This document shows positions 17,327 through 26,159 of a stretch of DNA of 64,000 nucleotides, piece after piece. The position numbers and the translations under genes are program-made. The notes beneath the pieces are model-generated. The model was not told the origin of the DNA and made no database searches. It worked only from the letters and a program-made list of their open reading frames with translations. The stretch is from Panacibacter ginsenosidivorans (GTDB lineage Bacteria > Bacteroidota > Bacteroidia > Chitinophagales > Chitinophagaceae). Position 1 is the first letter of the stretch, and the number at the start of each line of letters is the position of its first letter. The stretch lies in the NCBI RefSeq assembly GCF_007971225.1, contig NZ_CP042435.1, forward strand, positions 1-64,000. The letters are read 5' to 3'.

Positions 17327-17394
17327 AGATATACTGATAAAGTGCTTGCGACGCAAGGGACGATGCTATACTTGCCAAAGCCGGTATCAAAAAT
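17327..17394 (+). repeat. Dispersed intergenic element, single arm, subtype C
   Basis: Core CTTGCGACGCAAG (6-bp stem with one-base loop) at 17344-17356 and tail GCCGGTATCAAAAA. The segment 17327-17365 is identical, in reverse, to 22909-22947. Confidence 0.7.
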
Positions 17395-17407
17395 ATTACT
17401 AAAAATA

Positions 17408-18415
17408 TTACTGCATTACCAGCACTGCAGCGCCCTGTATATTCCCGTTTCTTAAATCATTTAAAGCTTCATTGGCTTGCGCCAAGGGATAAGTTTTTAT
17501 CTCTGTTTGTACAGGGACTAACGGTGCGATCTTCAAAAATTCTTCTCCATCTTTTCTTGTAAGGTTTGCCACAGAATGAACAGATCTTTCTTCCCATAAA
17601 ATACGATAGGGAAAAGAAGGTATATCACTCATGTGAATGCCGCCGCACACAACCATTCCACCTTTGTCAACATCCTGTAATGCTTTAGGCACAAGGCTTC
17701 CAACAGGAGCAAAGATGATGGCAGCATCAAGTTTTTCAGGAGTAGTTTGTAACGAATCTCCTGCCCAGGCAGCACCTAGTTGTAATGCAAACTGCCGGGC
17801 TTTTGTATCGCCTTCTCTTGTAAAAGCAAATATTTTTTTGTGTTGGTATTTCGCAACCTGTATTAAAATATGTGCCGCTGCACCAAAGCCATAGATGCCA
17901 ATATTGATTGCGTGTTTATTGATCATGTTATATGAACGATAACCAATGAGTCCTGCACAAAGCAACGGTGCACCTGAGGCATTGCCGTACAGGGAGGGTA
18001 GAGGAAAGCAATATTTTTCATCGGCAACAGTGTATTCAGCATATCCGCCATCAATTGTATAGCCTGTAAAGCCTGCCTTGTCGCAAAGATTTTCCTGTTC
18101 ATTTAAACAATATTTGCAGGTGCCACAGGTATAACCAAGCCAGGGAACTCCAACAAGATCACCTTCTTTTAAATTTTTTATATTATCCCCGGTTTGTGCA
18201 ACAATGCCAACGATCTCATGCCCAGGTATCAACGGAAGTTTAGGCCGCGTAAGTTCGCCATCAATTATATGCAAATCAGTTCTGCATATACCACATGCAA
18301 TTACTTTTATTAAAACCTGCCGTTGTGAAGGAAACGGTATCGGAATTGTTTTAAGTACCAATGGGTTTTTTGATCGTTCAAAAATCATTGCACGCATAGT
18401 TACAGGAAGCTGCAT
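17408..18415 (-). CDS. Zinc-dependent alcohol dehydrogenase
   Basis: A 335-residue medium-chain dehydrogenase. Catalytic zinc ligands appear as Cys in CGICRTDLH and His in GHEIVG; the structural zinc site is CGTCKYCLNEQENLC. A Rossmann motif GIYGFGAAAHI lies near residues 175-185. It oxidises alcohols or reduces aldehydes with NAD(P); it is closest to AdhA-like class enzymes that serve fermentation or aldehyde detoxification. Convergent with the gene at 16834 across a repeat arm. No FNR-type dyad was seen in its upstream gap. Confidence 0.92.
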   Translation of the reverse strand: MQLPVTMRAMIFERSKNPLVLKTIPIPFPSQRQVLIKVIACGICRTDLHIIDGELTRPKLPLIPGHEIVGIVAQTGDNIKNLKEGDLVGVPWLGYTCGTCKYCLNEQENLCDKAGFTGYTIDGGYAEYTVADEKYCFPLPSLYGNASGAPLLCAGLIGYRSYNMINKHAINIGIYGFGAAAHILIQVAKYQHKKIFAFTREGDTKARQFALQLGAAWAGDSLQTTPEKLDAAIIFAPVGSLVPKALQDVDKGGMVVCGGIHMSDIPSFPYRILWEERSVHSVANLTRKDGEEFLKIAPLVPVQTEIKTYPLAQANEALNDLRNGNIQGAAVLVMQ

Positions 18416-18538
18416 AGCTGCGGTTTAATTTTATAGATTAATAAAAAAAAGATGCACTGTGCAAAGCATACGCTCTGATAATTTAAAGATAAATTCATGG
18501 TTGATGATCAAAAGAAAACGTTGTTGCTGTTTCTTTTG

Positions 18539-19297
18539 CTATGCATTAAATCCGCCATCCACTGGCATTGCAATACCTGTAATAAAAGAAGCTGCATCAG
18601 AGCATAACCATACCACTGCTTCTGCTACTTCTTCAGGAGTACCCATACGGCCAACAGGTTCCATACTTGTATATTGCTTTTCCACTTCTTTGTCTTTGCC
18701 GGTAATCCGATCTATCATTGCTGTATGAATTACACCAGGGCAAACTGCATTTACACGAATATTATTTTTGGCGTATTCAAGCGCTGATGTTTTGGTTAAA
18801 CCAACAACTGCGTGTTTGCTTGCAACATAGGCGGGCAGGCCAACAAATCCATTTAAGCCGGCCACAGATGCACAGTTGACAATAACTCCTTTTCCATTTT
18901 TTAGCATGTATGGAATTTCATGCTTCATGCATAACCAAATTCCTTTCAAATTCACGTCAAGTGTTTTGTCCCAGTTTTCTTCGCTGCACTCATGTGTTAT
19001 TGCGGTAGCGCCTTCAACACCTGCATTATTAAATGCAAAGTCAAGTTTCCCGAAAGTTGAAATTATTTGTTCTGTCATCTTTCCAACCTCAGCGCTTACA
19101 GAGACATTGCATTTAATAAATGCAGCAGTTCCGCCTTCGCCTTGTATAAATTTTACAACATCGTTTTCTTTATCATCAAGCATATCTGCTATAACCACCT
19201 TTGCACCCCTTCCTGCAAATGCAATTGCCGTTGCACGGCCAATGCCAAAACTGCCTCCGGTTACAAGCGCAACTTTACCTTCAAATATTTTTTCCAT
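18539..19297 (-). CDS. Short-chain dehydrogenase/reductase
   Basis: A 252-residue classical SDR: cofactor motif TGGSFGIGRA (residues 14-23), NNAG, catalytic Ser in NCASVAGL, and YVASKHAVVG (Tyr-x-x-x-Lys). Asp in VVIADML suggests preference for NAD. The substrate is unknown. The gene is transcribed in the same direction as the alcohol dehydrogenase downstream, with a gap of 123 bp, and has a promoter with a class II-spaced FNR-type dyad. Confidence 0.92.
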   Translation of the reverse strand: MEKIFEGKVALVTGGSFGIGRATAIAFAGRGAKVVIADMLDDKENDVVKFIQGEGGTAAFIKCNVSVSAEVGKMTEQIISTFGKLDFAFNNAGVEGATAITHECSEENWDKTLDVNLKGIWLCMKHEIPYMLKNGKGVIVNCASVAGLNGFVGLPAYVASKHAVVGLTKTSALEYAKNNIRVNAVCPGVIHTAMIDRITGKDKEVEKQYTSMEPVGRMGTPEEVAEAVVWLCSDAASFITGIAMPVDGGFNA

Positions 19298-19568
19298 AAA
19301 ATTATTTTAAGGCTAAAGCTATTAACCATATATCAGAAAATAAATGACAGCTATCATCTGCTGTGTTGATTGTAAAGTATATTTATAATACCTGCTTTTG
19401 ATACATTTGGCAGCGTTCCCTGCGTTGCAAATGAAATTCACGGATACCAGAACAAAATAAAAGAAGAATCCGTAATCCGTTTCATCTGTATTGATTTTGG
19501 CATCATATCGAATAAAGGATCAATACAGATAAGCCATATCAATTAAAGCTGTAAATGCATTTTTAAGT
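19298..19568. other. Divergent intergenic region
   Basis: Holds the SDR promoter (19314-19356) and, at about 19440-19510, a stretch with AATCCGTAATCCGTTTCAT that looks like a short non-coding repeat. No gene seen. Confidence 0.4.
19314..19356 (-). promoter_or_regulatory. FNR-type dyad plus -7 element upstream of the SDR gene
   Basis: Dyad TGACAGCTATCA at 19345-19356 (one mismatch) and minus-strand -7 TAGCTTTA at 19314-19321 (one mismatch), centres 33 bp apart. Confidence 0.55.
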
Positions 19569-20156
19569 ATGTCATCGCTGCCAGACTATATTTATCATCT
19601 TTCTTATATTGGTATATTTTTATGGTTTGCTTTTATTGAACAGGTTACTCCTGTTCCGGAAGAAGTGGCATTGATAACTGTTGGCTATACATCAATGCAT
19701 ACAAAATTAGAGCCAGTAGTTTGTGGTGTTATCGCTATTGCCGGTTTGCTTACAGCTGATAATTTAATTTTCTATCTTTCTTTAAAGAGTAATAAACTTG
19801 TAGAAAAACTTACCGGAAAAGTAAACAAACACCTTGCAGATAAGATTAAAATGAATTTTCAAAAAAATGCAGTTAAAACACTTATCGTAATGGCATTGTT
19901 ACCAAAGCTTCGTTTCCTGAGTCCTGTAATATCTGCTGCTTCAGGTATTTCGTGGAAGCTTTTTCTTTTTATTAATTCTCTTGTAACAGTTTTTTATGTT
20001 ACCGTATATATGCTTATTGGTATCTTTTTTCAGAAACAGTTGAATGCTGTATTGCATGAATTAGCATTGTGGCAGCATATAATATTTGTTGCCATTATAT
20101 TGACAATTGCAATTTTTTTAATTGTAAAAATTAAAAAAATAAAGGAAGCTTCATGA
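19569..20156 (+). CDS. DedA-like (SNARE-associated) membrane protein
   Basis: A 195-residue membrane protein with FIEQVTPVPEEVALITVGY near the N-terminus, matching the DedA pattern of an acidic E-x-x-x-P-x-P-E start. Helices lie at about 11-28, 50-72, 103-120, 128-150 and 165-187. The DedA family is thought to move lipids such as undecaprenyl phosphate, or to keep membrane potential. The Arg usually found in the GRF/RF-x-P motif appears here as LRFLSPVISAASG. Stands alone upstream of the MgtA-like ATPase. Confidence 0.72.
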   Translation: MSSLPDYIYHLSYIGIFLWFAFIEQVTPVPEEVALITVGYTSMHTKLEPVVCGVIAIAGLLTADNLIFYLSLKSNKLVEKLTGKVNKHLADKIKMNFQKNAVKTLIVMALLPKLRFLSPVISAASGISWKLFLFINSLVTVFYVTVYMLIGIFFQKQLNAVLHELALWQHIIFVAIILTIAIFLIVKIKKIKEAS

Positions 20157-20231
20157 TATGTTTCTGGTTTACCGTATTAAATCGAATCGTGACTAATATA
20201 AGAACCGTATTGCTGAAAAGAATTACAGAAC

Positions 20232-20288
20232 GTACAAGTGAGTGACACAACGAAGATGATAGCAATAATGGGGTTTGTAACATAAAAA
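20232..20288 (+). repeat. Dispersed intergenic element, single arm
   Basis: Subtype B core GTACAAGTGAGTGACACAAC and tail GGGGTTTGTAACATAAAA; its end reaches the likely promoter of the mgtA-like gene. Confidence 0.75.
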
Positions 20289-20317
20289 TATAATTGGTAT
20301 AAAAACCTTACCGTTAA

Positions 20318-22858
20318 ATGGCAGATCAGCAATTTTCATCGATACCACTTGAACAACTGTATATGCAGCTTCAATCTGGTGAGAAAGGTTTATCGCTTTC
20401 ACTTGCAGAAACAAGAATGAAAGAACAGGCAAAGTTGTCCCGTACGGAAAGCCGCTTTAAAAAAGAGGCAAAATTATTTATACGGCAGTTTACAAATCCA
20501 TTGATATTGTTGTTGGTGATTGCAGTAATTCTGTCTGCTATCCTGGGGCAATCTTCAGATAGTTTTATCATTCTTTTTATTTTAGTAACCACAGGGTTAT
20601 TGGGATTCTTCCAGGAACTCAATGCAGGCAGAGCCATGGAAAAACTGCGCGGTATGATTTCTATGAAACATACCATATTACGTGATGGACAGGAATTACA
20701 ACTATCGACACAGCAAATAGTAGCCGGTGATATTTTAATATTGGATGCGGGTGATATTATTCCCGCTGATTGCCGCATTATTGAAAGCAATGAGTTACAT
20801 GTTAATGAAAGTACACTTACCGGTGAGTCTTATCCGGTTGAGAAAATTGCCGGGCAGATTGCAGATGAATTACCACTTGTAAAAAAAAGCAATTGCTTAT
20901 GGAAGGGTACCAATGTTATCAGTGGAACTGCCACTGTTATTGTATTTCAGGCAGGGAATGACACAATATTCGGACATATGGCACACAGCCTTACTGAAAC
21001 AACTGAAACGGCTTTTGAAAAAGGTATCAAACATTTTGGCTTTTTCCTGTTGCGCATTACTGTTATTTTATCATTGATCATCCTGGTAGTAAACTTATAT
21101 TTTCATAAACCACTTTTTGATTCTGTACTTTTTTCTTTGGCGCTGGCTGTAGGCATGGCGCCGGAATTATTACCTGCTATTATGACTTTCGCTATGTCAG
21201 CCGGGGCAAAAAGAATGCTGCAAAAGAAAGTGATTGTAAAAAAACTTTCTTCCATATTCAACTTTGGTGAAGTGAATGTGCTTTGTACGGATAAGACCGG
21301 AACTATAACGGAAGGAAATGTTATGGTAAAAGATATTGTAGATGCACATGGTGCCACAAATGAGCGCATAAGGCTGTATGCCTTCTTAAACGCTTCATTA
21401 CAGAATGGATTTAGTAATCCAATAGATGATGCGATAAAGTCATTAAACATAACCATCAATGGTTATAAAAAGATCAACGAGATACCTTATGATTTTATAC
21501 GTAAGAGACTAAGCGTCGCTGTTAATTTTAATGAGCGAAAGTTTTTTATTACTAAAGGCGCTTTCAATAATGTATTGGAAATATGTGATAAGATTGAAAC
21601 TGAAAATGAACAAACAGAACCGCTTGATGAACAAAGACGAAAACTGCTGGCAGATAAGTATATCTCATTTAGTGAAGAGGGGTACCGGGTTCTGGGGCTT
21701 GCATACAGGAAAATAGAAAAAGATAAAATAGCCAGGGATGACGAGCAGCAATTAGTCTTTCTTGGTTTTATACTACTCGAAGATCCTTTAAAGGAAAGCA
21801 CGCTTGCATCTATAAAGCGTTTAGAAGAGTTGCATATCAGCATAAAGATCATTACAGGAGATAACCGTTATGCAGCTTCGCATGCAGCGCAAAAGATCGG
21901 TATGCAGAATCCTGTAATAGTTACCGGAGAAGCATTGCGCAAGCTTACACCAGAGGCTTTTGTAGTAAAAGCAAAAGCCGCGAATATTTTTGCAGAAATT
22001 GAGCCGCAGCAAAAGGAATTTATCATTAAGGCATTGCAAAAATCAAAACTTACTGTAGCATATATTGGAGATGGTATCAATGATGCCGCCGCAATTAACG
22101 CTGCAGACATCGGTATTTCTACAAACAACGCAGTGGATGTAGCAAAAGAAGCTGCTGATTTTGTTTTGCTGGAAAAAGACTTATCTGTATTAGCTGATGG
22201 TGTATACGAGGGGAGAAGGTCTTTTGTAAACTCTATGAAATATATTTTCATAACTACAGGCGCAACTTTCGGGAACATGTTCAGTGTGGCAGGTGCATCG
22301 CTCTTTCTTCCTTTTTTGCCAATGCTTCCCAAACAGATATTACTCACCAATCTTATTACAGATCTTCCATTTCTCAGCATCGCCTCCGATCATGTAGACG
22401 ATGAAGATCTTGTGCAGCCCGGTAAATGGAACCTCAAAATGATCAGTAGTTTTATGATTGTTTTTGGATTGCACAGTTCACTGTTCGACTTTATAACTTT
22501 TTATTTTCTCTATTTTTATTTCAGGCTTTCCGGCTCTGCATTTCAAACAGGATGGTTTTTAGAATCTTCTATTACCGAGCTGTTGATACTTTTTATTATA
22601 CGCACTAAAAAATCTTTTATCAAAAGCAAACCGGGCAGGTTATTGTTGATAACAGGAATAATTGCGTTTTGTATTACCATATATCTTCCGCTCTCACCAT
22701 TTGCAGATCTGTTAGGCTTTTCTGTAGCCCATACACAACAATTGATAACTATTACGCTTATTTTGGTTGCTTATATTATAACTGCAGATATTTTGAAAAT
22801 AATTTTCTTCAGAATAAATGAAAGAAAACAGATGAAAGTAAGTATGCGGGCATTATAA
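20318..22858 (+). CDS. mgtA: Magnesium-transporting P-type ATPase (MgtA type, P3B)
   Basis: An 846-residue P-type ATPase. Actuator motif STLTGESYPVEK; the fourth membrane helix region GMAPELLPAIMTFAMSAGAK; and phosphorylation site VLCTDKTGTIT preceded by IVKKLSSIFNFGEVN. The last two features fit MgtA/MgtB Mg2+ importers. Hinge GDGINDAAAI and six C-terminal helices follow. MgtA takes up Mg2+ with the gradient. It is a monocistronic gene before a second ATPase; no FNR-type dyad was seen at the right spacing. Confidence 0.82.
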   Translation: MADQQFSSIPLEQLYMQLQSGEKGLSLSLAETRMKEQAKLSRTESRFKKEAKLFIRQFTNPLILLLVIAVILSAILGQSSDSFIILFILVTTGLLGFFQELNAGRAMEKLRGMISMKHTILRDGQELQLSTQQIVAGDILILDAGDIIPADCRIIESNELHVNESTLTGESYPVEKIAGQIADELPLVKKSNCLWKGTNVISGTATVIVFQAGNDTIFGHMAHSLTETTETAFEKGIKHFGFFLLRITVILSLIILVVNLYFHKPLFDSVLFSLALAVGMAPELLPAIMTFAMSAGAKRMLQKKVIVKKLSSIFNFGEVNVLCTDKTGTITEGNVMVKDIVDAHGATNERIRLYAFLNASLQNGFSNPIDDAIKSLNITINGYKKINEIPYDFIRKRLSVAVNFNERKFFITKGAFNNVLEICDKIETENEQTEPLDEQRRKLLADKYISFSEEGYRVLGLAYRKIEKDKIARDDEQQLVFLGFILLEDPLKESTLASIKRLEELHISIKIITGDNRYAASHAAQKIGMQNPVIVTGEALRKLTPEAFVVKAKAANIFAEIEPQQKEFIIKALQKSKLTVAYIGDGINDAAAINAADIGISTNNAVDVAKEAADFVLLEKDLSVLADGVYEGRRSFVNSMKYIFITTGATFGNMFSVAGASLFLPFLPMLPKQILLTNLITDLPFLSIASDHVDDEDLVQPGKWNLKMISSFMIVFGLHSSLFDFITFYFLYFYFRLSGSAFQTGWFLESSITELLILFIIRTKKSFIKSKPGRLLLITGIIAFCITIYLPLSPFADLLGFSVAHTQQLITITLILVAYIITADILKIIFFRINERKQMKVSMRAL

Positions 22859-22880
22859 ATATAGATAGAATATTTTATTG

Positions 22881-22949
22881 TTTTTAATACCAACTGTTGT
22901 ATAGATGTCATCGTCCCTTGCGTCGCAAGCACTTTATCAGTATATCTTT
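22881..22949 (-). repeat. Dispersed intergenic element, single arm, subtype C
   Basis: Reverse copy of the arm at 17327-17394: identical over 39 bp (22909-22947), with tail TTTTTAATACCAACTG on the left. Confidence 0.7.
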
Positions 22950-23017
22950 ATCAGCAATGAAATAAACTGTTATAGCTTTCTTTTCAAAGGTTTATCAGCC
23001 TGTAAATTTTTAATATT

Positions 23018-25618
23018 ATGATGAACTGGCATCTTGAAGATATTGACAAAGTATTAGAAATAACCGGTAGCTCTAAAGAAGGATTATCAACTACAGAAGC
23101 CGGAAAAAGGCTGCTGGAATATGGACCTAATGAAATAACCCAGGTACATAGAAGATCTGCATGGCTTTTATTGCTGCAGCAGTTTAAAGACTTTATGATA
23201 CTTATACTGGTAGTTGCCGCAATTATCTCAGGTTTGCTTGGAGATGTTACAGATACGCTTGTTATTGTTGCGATTGTTATCCTCAATGCTGTCATTGGTT
23301 TTATACAGGAATATCGCGCAGAAAAAGCAATGGAGTCTTTAAGGAAAATGACAGCAACAAACGTTCAGGTATTCAGGGATAATACCATCCTTTCAATGCC
23401 TTCAGATATCCTTGTGCCCGGTGATATTATTTTACTGGAGGCGGGAAATATTCTTCCTGCAGACATACGTTTAATAGAAGCCGTACAGGTGAAAGTAAAT
23501 GAAGCTTCTCTTACAGGCGAGTCATTACCTGTAGAAAAACAAACTGATACACTAAACGCACAGGTGCTTCCGCTTGGAGATTATACAAATATGGCTTTTA
23601 AAGGAACTTTTGTAACCGGCGGACGCGGAAAGGGAGTAGTTATTGCTACCGGTATGAATACCGAATTAGGAAAAGTAGCCCGTTTACTTCAGCAGCCGGA
23701 AGTGCAGACACCTCTTCAAAAAAGACTGGCTTCCTTCGGAAGAAATCTTGCTTATATAATCCTTTTCATCTGTTTTGTTGTATTTGCTATCGGGTTTCTG
23801 AAAGGGGAGGATGTGATACTCATGTTAATGACTTCACTTTCACTTGCTGTGGCCGCCATACCTGAAGCCTTGCCGGCTGTGATAACGATTGCTCTTGCAA
23901 TAGGCGCCAAAAAAATGGTCAGAAAAAATGTGTTGATACGAAAGCTGCCAGCCGTAGAAACATTAGGGTCAGTCACCTATATCTGTACAGATAAAACGGG
24001 AACGCTAACCCTTAATAAAATGACAGTGGAAGAAATTGCAGGTAATGATTTTTCTATTTATGACAACTGCAACACATCTGAAAAATATTCAGGCAATGAA
24101 TATCGATTGCTTATGTTGGCAATGGCATTAAATAATGATGTGTACAGAGATAAGGACAATAACCTGATTGGCGACCCTACCGAAATTGCTTTATTTGAAT
24201 TTGCATCAGCAGCCGGGTATGATAAAACTAAAATGGAAAAACAATATCCACGTGTAGCAGAAATTCCTTTTGATTCTAAAAGAAAATGTATGACCACCAT
24301 TCACCGTTATGGTGATGAATTTATTGCCTTTACTAAAGGTGCCACAGAAGTTTTACTACAAAAAATAAAAGATCCTTCCTCTGTTGAAAAATGGCAGAAA
24401 CCATTGGATAATATGACGGGAAAAGGATTGCGTGTATTAGGTTTTGCAACAAGAAAATTTGATGTGTTACCTGCTTCTATTACCCCGGATACAATCGAAG
24501 AGCAGCTAAACCTGCAAGGTTTAACCGGACTTATCGATCCTCCAAGGGAAGAAGCCAGACAGGCTGTACAGGAATGTAAAACAGCAGGTATTAATCCTGT
24601 AATGATTACCGGAGATCATCCGGTTACTGCTGCAGTTATTGCCAGGCGACTTAATATTATTGAAACAGAAGATGATAGAATTATTACCGGGGCAGAATTA
24701 AGTAGTATGAGTGACCGTGATCTGCTGGAGATAGTAGATGATATTAAAGTTTATGCAAGGGTGTCACCGGAGCAAAAGCTAAATATTGTAAAAGCGCTTC
24801 AAAAAAAAGGAGCCTATGTGGCCATGACCGGCGATGGTGTAAATGACGCACCGGCTTTAAAACGTGCTGATATTGGTGTAGCGATGGGAATAACGGGAAC
24901 AGATGTTGCAAAAGAGGCTGCACATATGATATTGTTAGATGATAATTTCGCCAGCATAGTAAAAGCTGTTAAAGAGGGGCGAAAAATTTTCGATAACACA
25001 AGAAGATTTATACGTTACGTTCTTACGGGTAATACTGCTGAAATACTGACAATTTTCCTGGCTCCTTTTTTTTCTTTACCTATTCCGTTATTACCCATTC
25101 ATATTTTGTGGATTAACCTTGTTACAGATGGTCTGCCCGGGTTGGCTCTTACAGCAGAATCAGCAGAAGAAAATATTATGCATCGTCCGCCAAGAAATCC
25201 TAAGCAAAGCATTTTTGATGACGGCTTGGGAATTCATGTACTGTGGGTTGGTCTTTTGTTGGCATCATTAACCATAGGTACGCAAGCCTACGCTATACAT
25301 GTTAATGATTCGCATTGGCAGACAATGGTATTTACTGTTCTTTGCCTGGGCCAGTTAACATATGCAATGGCTATAAGATCTGAAACTTTATCTCTGTTCC
25401 GTCAGGGAATTTTTTCAAACAGGGCACTGATCTTTACAGTAGTTATTACATTTATCCTGCAATTGGCTATTATTTACTTTCCTTTCCTGAATATGATATT
25501 CAAAACTGAGCCCTTATCCATAAAGGATTTGGTTTTTTGTATTGCTGTTTCAATGGTTGTTTTTGTAGTTGTAGAAGCTAAGAAAGTCATACATGCATCC
25601 ATCAGAAGCAGGCAATGA
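23018..25618 (+). CDS. Cation-transporting P-type ATPase, P2A (Ca2+-type) family
   Basis: An 866-residue P2-type ATPase. N-terminal cation ATPase domain (GLSTTEAGKRLLEYGPNE), actuator motif EASLTGESLPVEK, fourth helix AAIPEALPAVITIALAIGAKK, phosphorylation site ICTDKTGTLT, hinge TGDGVNDAPALK, and a C-terminal domain of six helices. PEALP resembles secretory-pathway Ca2+/Mn2+ pumps and mycobacterial CtpF, a member of the DosR dormancy regulon. The ion is not proven. Its stop codon overlaps the FNR-type dyad of the hsp20 promoter downstream. Confidence 0.85.
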   Translation: MMNWHLEDIDKVLEITGSSKEGLSTTEAGKRLLEYGPNEITQVHRRSAWLLLLQQFKDFMILILVVAAIISGLLGDVTDTLVIVAIVILNAVIGFIQEYRAEKAMESLRKMTATNVQVFRDNTILSMPSDILVPGDIILLEAGNILPADIRLIEAVQVKVNEASLTGESLPVEKQTDTLNAQVLPLGDYTNMAFKGTFVTGGRGKGVVIATGMNTELGKVARLLQQPEVQTPLQKRLASFGRNLAYIILFICFVVFAIGFLKGEDVILMLMTSLSLAVAAIPEALPAVITIALAIGAKKMVRKNVLIRKLPAVETLGSVTYICTDKTGTLTLNKMTVEEIAGNDFSIYDNCNTSEKYSGNEYRLLMLAMALNNDVYRDKDNNLIGDPTEIALFEFASAAGYDKTKMEKQYPRVAEIPFDSKRKCMTTIHRYGDEFIAFTKGATEVLLQKIKDPSSVEKWQKPLDNMTGKGLRVLGFATRKFDVLPASITPDTIEEQLNLQGLTGLIDPPREEARQAVQECKTAGINPVMITGDHPVTAAVIARRLNIIETEDDRIITGAELSSMSDRDLLEIVDDIKVYARVSPEQKLNIVKALQKKGAYVAMTGDGVNDAPALKRADIGVAMGITGTDVAKEAAHMILLDDNFASIVKAVKEGRKIFDNTRRFIRYVLTGNTAEILTIFLAPFFSLPIPLLPIHILWINLVTDGLPGLALTAESAEENIMHRPPRNPKQSIFDDGLGIHVLWVGLLLASLTIGTQAYAIHVNDSHWQTMVFTVLCLGQLTYAMAIRSETLSLFRQGIFSNRALIFTVVITFILQLAIIYFPFLNMIFKTEPLSIKDLVFCIAVSMVVFVVVEAKKVIHASIRSRQ

Positions 25619-25680
25619 TACCAATCATGGTTTCCGGTAATCATCATCATTAAAACGGGCTGATCATTATGCTATCTTCA
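25616..25680 (+). promoter_or_regulatory. FNR-type dyad upstream of hsp20-phosphorylase operon
   Basis: Exact dyad TGATACCAATCA at 25616-25627, overlapping the stop codon of the ATPase gene, and a -7-like TATCTTCA at 25673-25680 (two mismatches), centres 55 bp apart. Confidence 0.5.
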
Positions 25681-25700
25681 CCAAACTAATACATTTCCCA

Positions 25701-26144
25701 ATGACAGATAATATATCATTTGCGAAACCGTGCAACGTTTATCCGGGAGAATATATTCCTATGCCTGAAATAGAATTATTATTGGCAGAATTAAAAATTA
25801 CCGGTAAAGACGCTGCAAAACCACCTGTAAATATGGATGAATTTAAAGATTGCTTCAGGATTGAAATGGTTATACCCGGTGTAAAACGGGAAGATATATT
25901 AGTTCGTATTGAAGAGAATAATATCTTATCTGTTATGGTACTGCATAAAGAGGAGAAAGAACGTAACAGGAAACTCAAAATACATGAATTTGAATCCGAT
26001 TGCCTGGCGCGAAAAATTATTTTGCCAGGCAATGTAGATACTGAATTTATAAGTGCTGAATACAGGCAGGGTATTTTAAGTTTCTATATACCTAAAAACG
26101 GTAAACGCTCCGGTTCGGCCATCAACCAGGTATTTGTTTACTAA
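25701..26144 (+). CDS. Hsp20/alpha-crystallin small heat shock protein (divergent)
   Basis: A 147-residue small chaperone with an alpha-crystallin domain (about 45-135): FRIEMVIPGVKREDILVRIEENNILSV and the C-terminal sheet segment YRQGILSFYIPK, which takes the place of the usual A-x-x-x-n-G-v-L motif. It lacks the usual long N-terminal arm. It holds unfolded proteins under stress. It is 15 bases upstream of the phosphorylase-like gene, so the two are likely an operon, with an FNR-type dyad in front. Mycobacterial HspX (Acr) is a comparable low-oxygen small chaperone. Confidence 0.88.
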   Translation: MTDNISFAKPCNVYPGEYIPMPEIELLLAELKITGKDAAKPPVNMDEFKDCFRIEMVIPGVKREDILVRIEENNILSVMVLHKEEKERNRKLKIHEFESDCLARKIILPGNVDTEFISAEYRQGILSFYIPKNGKRSGSAINQVFVY

Positions 26145-26159
26145 TACCCCATTTATTAC

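Noticed and set aside
18499-18512. TTGATGATCAA upstream of alcohol dehydrogenase as an FNR site
   Set aside because: The half-sites are one base apart instead of four, and no -7 element is at the usual distance.
20257-20268. TGATAGCAATAA as an operator for the mgtA-like gene
   Set aside because: It falls within a repeat arm, and the nearest -7-like element (20289-20296) is 30 bp away, not 33 or 55.
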